From: Aquabacterium sp. OR-4 | GTDB lineage: Bacteria; Pseudomonadota; Gammaproteobacteria; Burkholderiales; Burkholderiaceae_C | Assembly (NCBI RefSeq): GCF_025290835.2 | Contig: NZ_JAOCQD020000002.1 | Location: 434,001-498,000, forward strand | Length of the DNA: 64,000 nt | Direction of reading: 5' to 3' | In this document: one piece after another, positions 47,306-54,270 of the stretch | How positions within the stretch are numbered: the stretch's first letter is position 1 | Layout of the letters: every line of letters starts with the position of its first letter | Notes under the pieces: model-generated | Database searches by the model: none | What the model was told of the DNA's origin: nothing | The model's input: only the letters and a program-made list of their open reading frames with translations | Program-made: the position numbers and the translations under genes

Positions 47306-47322
47306 TTGGCGGAGTGGACGGG
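47306..47322. repeat. Right attachment site, 3' end of tRNA-Asp
   Basis: The 17-bp core ttggcggagtggacggg overlaps the last 16 bases of the intact tRNA-Asp gene and repeats exactly at 29606-29622. Confidence 0.9.
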
Positions 47323-47383
47323 GCTCGAACCCGCGACCCCCGGCGTGACAGGCCGGTATTCTAACCAACTGAACTACCACTCC
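47307..47383 (-). tRNA. tRNA-Asp (GTC)
   Basis: A complete 77-base cloverleaf with encoded CCA on the minus strand. The acceptor stem pairs GGAGTGG with CCACTCC, the D arm holds GTTCAGTTGGTTAGAAT, the anticodon GTC lies at 47349-47347 in CCTGTCACG, and the T arm has GGGTTCGAGCCCC. It serves as the integration site of the element on its left and remains intact because the element restores its 3' end. Confidence 0.96.
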
Positions 47384-47400
47384 TCGCTGGTGAAGCTAGG

Positions 47401-47430
47401 ACTATAGCACAGCTATTTTGGCCTGCGCAA
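47401..47430 (-). promoter_or_regulatory. Promoter of tRNA-Asp
   Basis: On the minus strand TTGCGC (47430-47425) and TATAGT (47406-47401) are 18 bases apart, and the tRNA begins 17 bases after the -10 box. Confidence 0.65.
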
Positions 47431-47460
47431 GCTTTTTGAGAAAACGCTGACAATCGCTGC

Positions 47461-48321
47461 ATGCAAGCAGTGTTGTTCATGGTGCTGGCCGCCCTGTTGT
47501 TCTCGATGATGGGCGTGGCCGTGAAGCTGGCGTCGGCCTCGTACTCGGCGCCCGAGATCGTTTTCTACCGCGGCCTGGTCGGGGCCTGCACCATGTGGGC
47601 CTGGGGGCGCTGGCACGGGGTCGGCATGCGCACCCAGGTGCCGGGGCTGCATGTCTGGCGCAGCGCCTCGGGCGTGAGCGCCCTGCTGCTGTGGTTCTCG
47701 GCCATTGCCGTGCTGCCACTGGCCACCGCGGTGACGCTGAACTACATGTCGTCGGTGTGGATGGCGGTGTTCGTGATCGCCAGCGCGGCCTGGCGGCACA
47801 GTGCACGACTGGATGCGCGCCTGCTGGCCGCCGTGGCCGCCGGCTTCGCGGGGGTGGTGCTGATCCTGCAGCCCACGCTGAACGGCTACCCGGTGTGGGG
47901 CGGTGTGGCCGGACTGGCCTCGGGCATGTTGTCGGCCATGGCCTACTTTCAGGTCACGGCGCTGGGGCGGGCGGGCGAGCCGGAGTCGCGCGTGGTGTTT
48001 TACTTCTCGATCTGCGGCGCCGTGGCAGGCGCGGCGCTGGTGATGCTGGGCCAGGGCTGGCATGCCCACAGCGCGCGCGGGCTGGGCCTGCTGCTGGCCA
48101 CCGGCCTGCTGGCCACCACGGCGCAGCTGCTGATGACCCGCGCCTACGCCATCGGCCGGCCGCTCACCAATGCCACGCTGCAGTACCTGGGCATCGTGTT
48201 CTCGTTCGGCTGGGGCGTGATGCTGTTTGACGACCCGGTGCATGCCGCGGCGCTGGCCGGCATGGGACTGATCGTATGTGCCGGCATGGCGGCGGCGCGC
48301 CTGCGCGCCCGCCCGGATTGA
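47461..48321 (+). CDS. DMT-family permease (EamA type)
   Basis: A 286-residue inner-membrane protein with about ten hydrophobic helices in two EamA repeats, as in drug/metabolite exporters. The family-typical segment PEIVFYRGLVGACTMWAW follows the first helix, and SSVWMAVFVIASAAW ends the first repeat. The ATG at 47461 opens directly on helix 1. No strong ribosome-binding site is seen. The transported compound is unknown. It is the first chromosomal gene right of the element. Confidence 0.85.
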   Translation: MQAVLFMVLAALLFSMMGVAVKLASASYSAPEIVFYRGLVGACTMWAWGRWHGVGMRTQVPGLHVWRSASGVSALLLWFSAIAVLPLATAVTLNYMSSVWMAVFVIASAAWRHSARLDARLLAAVAAGFAGVVLILQPTLNGYPVWGGVAGLASGMLSAMAYFQVTALGRAGEPESRVVFYFSICGAVAGAALVMLGQGWHAHSARGLGLLLATGLLATTAQLLMTRAYAIGRPLTNATLQYLGIVFSFGWGVMLFDDPVHAAALAGMGLIVCAGMAAARLRARPD

Positions 48322-48403
48322 CACCGATCAAGCCCGTCTCCGACCATGCGCGCACACTGAAGCCGAGTCGCCGGTTCGCCGGCTTTCCCTGCAAGGAGTT
48401 CGC

Positions 48404-48838
48404 ATGTACCAACGCATCCTGGTTCCGACCGATGGCTCCGAGATCACGGCCAAGGCGGTGTCGTCGGCCATCGCGCTGGCCAAGCTCAGCGGCGCGGCGC
48501 TGGTGGTGATCAGCGTCAAGGAGCCCTTCCCCTACAGCGCCATCTCCGAGATGCAGCCGGTGCCGCCGCAGGAGTTTTACGACGCGCAGGAGCGCATCGC
48601 CAAGGATCGGGTGAGCGCGGTGCTCGAGGCCGCCACCGCCGCCGGCGTGGCCTGCGAGGGCAGCACCGTGGAGGCCCTGCATCCGTGGGAGGCGATCCTC
48701 GACCTGGCCAAGGACAAGGCCTGCGACCTGATCGTGATGGCCTCGCACGGCCGCCGCGGCATGGCCGCGCTGCTGATCGGCAGCGAGACCAGCCGTGTCT
48801 TGACCCACAGCCCGCTGCCGGTGCTGGTGATCAAGTAG
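48404..48838 (+). CDS. Universal stress protein, UspA family
   Basis: A 144-residue single-domain Usp protein with AAGGAG before ATG 48404. The N-terminus MYQRILVPTDGSE is the nucleotide-binding strand and loop. The late segment LIVMASHGRRGMAALLIGSETSRVL contains the G-x2-G-x9-G(S/T) ATP-binding pattern, so ATP binding is likely. Such proteins help cells survive starvation or stress. It is convergent with the ZIP gene, 3 bp away. Confidence 0.9.
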   Translation: MYQRILVPTDGSEITAKAVSSAIALAKLSGAALVVISVKEPFPYSAISEMQPVPPQEFYDAQERIAKDRVSAVLEAATAAGVACEGSTVEALHPWEAILDLAKDKACDLIVMASHGRRGMAALLIGSETSRVLTHSPLPVLVIK

Positions 48839-48841
48839 GGT

Positions 48842-49633
48842 TCAGTGGCTGCCGTGCTGCAGGCTCTTGACCAGCACGATCAGGCCCAGGCCCACGGCGA
48901 TCCAGCCCAGCTGGGCCACGTTGTCGCGCCATGACAGCCGGCGCTGCAGCTGGGGCAGCAGATCGGCCACGGCCACGTAGACGAAGCTGCTCGAGGCCAC
49001 CACCAGCAGGTACGGAAACAGCGCCTGCCAGGGCCCGGCGATGTAGTAGCCCAGCACCCCGCCGGCCACTGCCGCCAGGCCCGACAGCGCGTTGTAGGCC
49101 AGGGCCTTGCGCCGCGTGAAGCCGGCGTTGATCAGCACGATGGTGTCGCCCACCTCCTGCGGGATCTCGTGGGCGATGATGGCCAGTGCGGTGACCACGC
49201 CCAGCTGCGTGTCGGCCAGAAAGGCCGCGGCGATGATCAGCCCGTCGCAGAAGTTGTGGATGCTGTCGCCCACCAGCACGCTGAAGCCGCCACGCCCGGC
49301 CTGCTCGGCGTCGAAGTGGTGATGGTGGTGGTGGCCGTCGCCCTCATGGTGATGGGCATGGCGGTACAGCTCGGCCTTCTCCAGCAGAAAGAAGAACAGC
49401 AGGCCGCCCAGCAGCGTCAGAAACAGCGGATGCGGCTCGATGCCCAGCTGATGGCCTTGCTCGAAGGCCTCGGGCAGCACGTGCAGCAAGGCCGTGCCCA
49501 GCAACACGCCGACCGACAGGCTGACCAGGTGGCGCACCAGCACGGCCAGCAAGGCCTGGGTGAGCGAGGCCGCCAGCAGCACCGACAGCACGCCGCCGGC
49601 CAGCGTGGCCAGCACGATGTAGCCCAGGGTCAT
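48842..49633 (-). CDS. ZIP-family divalent metal transporter
   Basis: A 263-residue membrane protein importing zinc or other divalent metals. About eight helices are visible. The His-rich loop HAHHHEGDGHHHHHH sits between helices 3 and 4, and the metal-site motifs are HNFCDG (helix 4) and HEIPQEVGD (helix 5). I start at ATG 49633; a TTG lies two codons earlier. The intergenic region 49640-49880 before ppx shows no gene and presumably holds both divergent promoters. Confidence 0.9.
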   Translation of the reverse strand: MTLGYIVLATLAGGVLSVLLAASLTQALLAVLVRHLVSLSVGVLLGTALLHVLPEAFEQGHQLGIEPHPLFLTLLGGLLFFFLLEKAELYRHAHHHEGDGHHHHHHFDAEQAGRGGFSVLVGDSIHNFCDGLIIAAAFLADTQLGVVTALAIIAHEIPQEVGDTIVLINAGFTRRKALAYNALSGLAAVAGGVLGYYIAGPWQALFPYLLVVASSSFVYVAVADLLPQLQRRLSWRDNVAQLGWIAVGLGLIVLVKSLQHGSH

Positions 49634-49880
49634 CGACAAGCGCGTTCCCCCGTCAAGGCTGGCATCGGCACGGGCAGCGCCGGACGGGTGCGATCGCGGC
49701 CCTGCCGCACGGCGGCGTCAGGCCGGGCCATGGCGGCGCAGCAGGCGGTCGGGGGCTGGCGGGATCGGGTGGGCCAAGGGGGCCAAGGGGGCTCCTGCGG
49801 TTGACGGCAACCCGCCATTCTAGAAAGCCCGGCGCTGCGCGGCCGTCCAGCCCGGATTTGCCGCTAGCATCGCGCCCAAC

Positions 49881-51389
49881 ATGAGCCCACGCCCCCCACC
49901 TCCCGGCGCTCCGCTGGCAGCGATCGACATCGGATCGAACAGCTTTCGCCTCGAGATCGGCCAGTTGCAGCACGGGCGCTACCGCCGCATTGCCTACCTG
50001 AAGGAAACCGTGCGCCTGGGCGGCGGCCTGGACAGCAACGGCTACCTGACCGAAGACAGCGCCCAGCGCGGGCTGGACTGCCTGGCGCGTTTTGCCCAGC
50101 GCCTGGCCGGCTTCGAGCCCGGGCAGGTGCGCGCCGTGGCCACGCAGACGCTGCGCGAGGCGCGCAACCGCAATGCCTTCCTGCTGCGCGGCGAGGCGGC
50201 GCTGGGCCACCCGATCGAGGTGATCTCGGGCCGCGAGGAAGCGCGCCTGATCTACGCTGGCGTGTCGCACCTGCAGCCGTCCGACGCGCCGCGGCTGGTG
50301 ATCGACATCGGCGGGCGCAGCACCGAGATGATCGTCGGCCAGGGCCGCGTGCCCAAGGTCACCGAGTCGTTCCGCGTGGGCAGCGTGAGCCTGTCGATGC
50401 GCTGGTTTCCCGACGGCCGCTACACCGAGCAGCGCTTTCGCGATGCCCAGGTGGCCGCCGGCGCCGAGCTGGAGGAGGCACTCGCCCCCTTTGCGCCCGA
50501 GCACTGGCGCGAGGCGCTGGGTTCGTCGGGCACGGCCGGCGCGGTGTCGCAGATCCTGGCCGCCGCCGGCCGCAGCGACGGCACCATCACCCCCGACGGC
50601 CTGCGCTGGTGCATCGGCCAGTGCCTGGCGGCCGGCAGCGTGAGCAAGCTGAACCTGCCCTCGCTGCGCGAGGACCGCAAGGCCATCCTGGGCGGCGGCC
50701 TGGCGTTGCTGTACACGCTGGCCACGCACTTCGGCATCACCGAGCTCAAGCCGGCCAAGGGCGCGTTGCGCCAGGGCGTGATCGTTGATCTGGCCGAGCG
50801 CCACAACGCGCTGCGCCAGGCCGACGGTGCACACGACATGCGCGACATCAGCAGCGCCGAGCTGCAGCGCCGCTTCCAGGTGGACGTGGCCCAGGCGCAG
50901 CGCGTGCGCGAGGTGGCCACCAGCCTGCTGCTGCAGGCCCTGCCCGACATCGACGCCGAATCGCTGCGCGAGCTGGGCTGGGCCTGTGATCTGCACGAGC
51001 TGGGCCTGATGGTCTCGCACCACGACCACCACCGCCACAGCGCCTACCTGCTGAGCCATGTGGATGCGCCGGGTTTCTCGCAAAGCCAGCAGCGCCGCAT
51101 CGCCGACCTGGTGCTGGCCCAGCGCGGCGGCCTGCGCAAGAGCGAGGCCCAGCTGGCCAGCGAGCTGTTTGCCTGGCAGGTGCTGGCGCTGCGCCTGGCG
51201 GTCATCAAGTGCCACGCCCGCGACGCGGTCGACGGCCACGCCCTGCACCTGAAGCGCGACGGCCGCCAGGCCCGCCTGGGCTGGACGCGGCTGTGGGCCG
51301 AGGCCCATCCGCGCACGCTGCACCTGCTGCGCGAAGAGGCCGAAGCCTGGGTGCGGCAGACCCCGCGGCTTGTGCTGGCCCTCGCCTGA
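49881..51389 (+). CDS. ppx: Exopolyphosphatase (Ppx/GppA family)
   Basis: Removes phosphate from the ends of polyphosphate chains; family members may also hydrolyse pppGpp. The 502-residue protein has the actin-like phosphate loops AAIDIGSNSFRLEIGQL (from residue 13) and VIDIGGRSTEMIVG, plus GSSGTAGAVSQIL. The C-terminal third contains an HD-like helical domain (CDLHELGLMVSHHDHHRHSAY). It faces sixA and ppk1, so synthesis and breakdown of polyphosphate are encoded side by side. Confidence 0.92.
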   Translation: MSPRPPPPGAPLAAIDIGSNSFRLEIGQLQHGRYRRIAYLKETVRLGGGLDSNGYLTEDSAQRGLDCLARFAQRLAGFEPGQVRAVATQTLREARNRNAFLLRGEAALGHPIEVISGREEARLIYAGVSHLQPSDAPRLVIDIGGRSTEMIVGQGRVPKVTESFRVGSVSLSMRWFPDGRYTEQRFRDAQVAAGAELEEALAPFAPEHWREALGSSGTAGAVSQILAAAGRSDGTITPDGLRWCIGQCLAAGSVSKLNLPSLREDRKAILGGGLALLYTLATHFGITELKPAKGALRQGVIVDLAERHNALRQADGAHDMRDISSAELQRRFQVDVAQAQRVREVATSLLLQALPDIDAESLRELGWACDLHELGLMVSHHDHHRHSAYLLSHVDAPGFSQSQQRRIADLVLAQRGGLRKSEAQLASELFAWQVLALRLAVIKCHARDAVDGHALHLKRDGRQARLGWTRLWAEAHPRTLHLLREEAEAWVRQTPRLVLALA

Positions 51390-51416
51390 GAGGCTGAGGG
51401 TCTCTCGCCCTCTCAG
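51386..51416. terminator. Possible bidirectional terminator between ppx and sixA
   Basis: ctgagag (51386-51392) pairs with ctctcag (51410-51416) in the 69-base convergent gap. No T-run follows, so it may be a stabilising hairpin rather than a true terminator. Confidence 0.35.
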
Positions 51417-51458
51417 CCGCGTCAGCGGCCGCCGGGCCCGGCGTGGCCGGGCGCCGCG

Positions 51459-51932
51459 CTACAGCTTGTCGGGCGTGCGCACGGCCACCAGCACCACCTC
51501 GGCGCCCTCATCGCGCTCGCGGTGGCGCAGCCACCACACGCCGCCCTTGCGCACCGACCACACCGGCGCCTCCAGCGCCGCCGCGCCGGCCATCAACCAG
51601 GCGGCGGTCTGGCCCAGTGTGGGCTGGTGGCCGATCACCAGCACCGGCTCGCGGCTGTCGGGCCAGCGCGCCGCGGCCAGCAGCTGATCGGCGCTGCCGC
51701 CGGGGCCCAGCGACTCGATCACCCGGCACTTGCGGCCCAGCGCCTCGGCGGTCTGCCGCGTGCGCAGCGCCGGGCTCACGATCACGCGGGTGGTCTCGGG
51801 CAGAAAGCGGTTCAGCCAATCGGCCATGCGCTGGGCCTGCTTTTCACCGCGCGGCGTGAGCGGCCGCGCCAGGTCGTCCTCGCCCTCGCGGGCATCGCGT
51901 GCCTCGGCGTGGCGCCACAGGATCAGGTCCAT
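51459..51932 (-). CDS. sixA: Histidine phosphatase, SixA-like
   Basis: A 157-residue phosphoglycerate-mutase-fold phosphatase. The RHG motif is RHAEA (catalytic His8), followed by the partner residues in VSPALRTRQTAEAL and the second His in VIGHQPTLGQ. SixA removes phosphate from histidine-phosphorylated proteins such as PtsO/ArcB. ATG 51932 has AGGAG upstream and lies only 14 bp after ppk1, so the two are co-transcribed. That pairing is common in betaproteobacteria. Confidence 0.88.
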   Translation of the reverse strand: MDLILWRHAEARDAREGEDDLARPLTPRGEKQAQRMADWLNRFLPETTRVIVSPALRTRQTAEALGRKCRVIESLGPGGSADQLLAAARWPDSREPVLVIGHQPTLGQTAAWLMAGAAALEAPVWSVRKGGVWWLRHRERDEGAEVVLVAVRTPDKL

Positions 51933-51946
51933 CGCCACGCGCTCCT

Positions 51947-54052
51947 TCAGCCGGCGGTCATGAAGCGGCGCGCCAGCGCGCCCTGGGCGCTGGGGCCGTG
52001 CTCGCCCAGGCGCTGGTAGCTGCCCTGGCTGTCTTGCTGCCAGGCGTCGCAGCGGTCGTGCAGGTAGGGCACCAGGCATTCGTCGATGACGCGCTGGCGC
52101 AGCGCGGCGTCGCGCACCGGCCAGGCCACCTCGATGCGACGGAACATGTTGCGGCCCATCCAGTCGGCGCTGGAGAGGTAGAGCATCTCGTCCTCGTCGC
52201 GCCGGCCCCAGCGGAAGTACAGCACCCGGGTGTGCTCGAGAAAGCGGCCCACCACCGAGCGCACGCGGATGCGGTCGGTGATGCCGGCGATGCCCGGCGG
52301 CAGCATGCAGGCGCCGCGCACGATCAGGTCGATCTCGGCGCCGGCCTGGCTGGCCGCGATCAGCCCATGGATCAGGCCCGGGTCGGTGAGCGCATTGACC
52401 TTGACGACGATGCGCGCCGGCTGGCCGGCCCGCGCCGCGTCGGCCACCAGCGACATGCACGACAGCAGCCGGCGGTGCAGCGCAAACGGCGCGGTCAGCA
52501 GGTGGCGCGGCGTGCGCACCTTGGTCAGGCTGGCCAGCTGGTGGAACACCGCATCGGCATCGGCGGTGAGCAGCGGGTCGGCGGTGAGCATGCCCACGTC
52601 GGTGTACAGGCGTGCGGTCTTGGGGTTGTAGTTGCCGGTGGACAGGTGGGCATAGCGGCGCAGCAGCGGCTGGCCGCGGCGCGTGGTCTCGCGGCGGGTC
52701 ACCAGCATCAGCTTGGCGTGGGTCTTGAAGCCGACGATGCCGTACACCACCTGCGCCCCCACCGCCTCCAGGCGCTCGGCCCAGTTGATGTTGGCCTCCT
52801 CGTCGAAGCGCGCCTTGAGCTCGACCACCACGGTCACTTCCTTGCCGCGGCGGGCGGCCTCGATCAGCAGCTCCATCAGCACGCTCTCGCTGCCGGTGCG
52901 GTAGATGGTCTGCTTGATCGCCAGCACCGCCGGATCGGCCACCGCCTCGCGCAGGAAGGCCTCCACCGGCTCGAAGCTCTCGAAGGGGTGGTGCAGCAGG
53001 ATGTCACCCTGGGCCACGCGGGCCAGGATCGACTCGTTGCGCGGCAGCCGCCCGCTGGGCCAGGAGGGCTCGAGCGGCTTGAAGCGCAGCGCGGCGCCGT
53101 CGGCCTGGTCGATCAGCTGGTTCAGGCGCACCAGGTTCACCGGGCCGTTGACGCGGTACAGCGCCGCCTCGGGCAGCTCGAACTGCTCGAGCAGCATGCG
53201 CCACAGCTCTTCCGGGCAGCTGGCCACCACCTCCAGCCGGATGGCCTGGCCGAAGTGGCGGGTGGTCAGGCCGGTGCGCATGGCCTGGCGCAGGTTGGCC
53301 ACATCGAGCTCGTCGATGTCGATGTCGGAATCGCGCGTGACCCGGAACTGCGAGAACGACTCCACCGGCCGGCCGCCAAACAGCTCGTCGAGGTGGGCGC
53401 GGATCACGCTGGTGAGCAGCACGAAGCCCTGGGTGCCCGGCGACATCAGCGCATCGGGCAGGCGGATCACGCGCGGCAGCGCGCGCGGCACCTTGACGAT
53501 GGCGATCGCGTTGTGGCGGCCGAAGGCATCGTGGCCACCCAGCCTGACGATGAAATTGAGCGACTTGTTGGCCACCAGCGGAAACGGGTGCGCCGGATCG
53601 AGCCCCACCGGCATCAGCAGCGGCTGCACCTGGGTTTCGAAGAAGCGCGAGACCCAGGCGCGCTGCGCGGCGTTGCGCTCGGCATGGTTGAGGATGACGA
53701 TGCGCTCGCGCGCCAGCGCCGGCATGACCTCGTCGTTGAACACGCGGTACTGCTCGGCGATCAGCTCATGGGCCTCGGCCGTGACTTCGTCGAGTGCATC
53801 GCGCTGCAACTGCTCACTGCCGGCGGCCTGGCCGGCGCGGCGCATGGCCTCCAGCGCGTCGGCAAAACGCACCTCGAAAAACTCGTCCATGTTGGACGAC
53901 ATGATGGTGACGTAGCGCAGGCGCTCGAGCAGCGGTACGTCGGGGCGTCGGGCCTGCGCAAGCACGCGCCGGTTGAACTCAAGGATCGCGCGCTCACGGT
54001 TGAGCAGCGCCGGCATCTCTGGGGACGCCTCGGGGGCAACAGTCATGGTCAT
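51947..54052 (-). CDS. ppk1: Polyphosphate kinase 1
   Basis: Builds polyphosphate from ATP. The 701-residue length is typical. The N-terminal domain begins with ALLNRERAILEFNRRVLAQA and YVTIMSSNMDEFFEVR. The catalytic domains include NINWAERLEAVGAQVVYGIVGFKTHAKLMLVTRR, with the His that becomes phosphorylated, and GRFLEHTRVLYFRWG. Two ATG codons (54052 and 54046) are equally possible. A possible Pho box lies just upstream, and sixA follows. Confidence 0.95.
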   Translation of the reverse strand: MTMTVAPEASPEMPALLNRERAILEFNRRVLAQARRPDVPLLERLRYVTIMSSNMDEFFEVRFADALEAMRRAGQAAGSEQLQRDALDEVTAEAHELIAEQYRVFNDEVMPALARERIVILNHAERNAAQRAWVSRFFETQVQPLLMPVGLDPAHPFPLVANKSLNFIVRLGGHDAFGRHNAIAIVKVPRALPRVIRLPDALMSPGTQGFVLLTSVIRAHLDELFGGRPVESFSQFRVTRDSDIDIDELDVANLRQAMRTGLTTRHFGQAIRLEVVASCPEELWRMLLEQFELPEAALYRVNGPVNLVRLNQLIDQADGAALRFKPLEPSWPSGRLPRNESILARVAQGDILLHHPFESFEPVEAFLREAVADPAVLAIKQTIYRTGSESVLMELLIEAARRGKEVTVVVELKARFDEEANINWAERLEAVGAQVVYGIVGFKTHAKLMLVTRRETTRRGQPLLRRYAHLSTGNYNPKTARLYTDVGMLTADPLLTADADAVFHQLASLTKVRTPRHLLTAPFALHRRLLSCMSLVADAARAGQPARIVVKVNALTDPGLIHGLIAASQAGAEIDLIVRGACMLPPGIAGITDRIRVRSVVGRFLEHTRVLYFRWGRRDEDEMLYLSSADWMGRNMFRRIEVAWPVRDAALRQRVIDECLVPYLHDRCDAWQQDSQGSYQRLGEHGPSAQGALARRFMTAG

Positions 54053-54057
54053 AAGTC

Positions 54058-54076
54058 TATGAACGTATCACGACAA
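54058..54076 (-). promoter_or_regulatory. Possible Pho box before ppk1
   Basis: On the minus strand TTGTCGTGATACGTTCATA partly fits the PhoB box (two TGTCA-type half sites 11 bases apart): TGTC then TTCAT. It would make ppk1 respond to phosphate starvation. The match is weak. Confidence 0.3.
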
Positions 54077-54270
54077 TTCCGTGACGACGACCTGCGCTTA
54101 CCCACAATCGACGCGGCGTCGGGCACGCCGCCAGGGCCGGTGCGCGCAGCCAGGCCTCGTGCAGCAGGGCCGCCAAGGCCCGCATCACCAGCCCGCAAAC
54201 GGCATGACGCGGCGGCGCGGCGCCAGCGCAGCCAGGCGCCTCAGTGCGCCCCATCGCGCCTCATTGCGCC

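Larger units (their letters stand above)
29606..47322. mobile_element. Integrated genetic element in tRNA-Asp(GTC), with plasmid-type replication genes
   Basis: The element is bounded by a 17-bp direct repeat of the tRNA-Asp 3' end (29606-29622 and 47306-47322). Two tyrosine recombinases lie at the tRNA end, and arm-type repeats occur near both boundaries. Contents are mostly accessory: hipBA, an Ala/Trp-rich protein, IS66, a broken TrfA-like initiator with iteron-like repeats, unknown genes, a third recombinase-like protein and a secreted protein. Base composition is lower in GC than in the flanks, most clearly at 41.3-45 kb. The junctions are seen directly; mobility is inferred. Confidence 0.88.
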
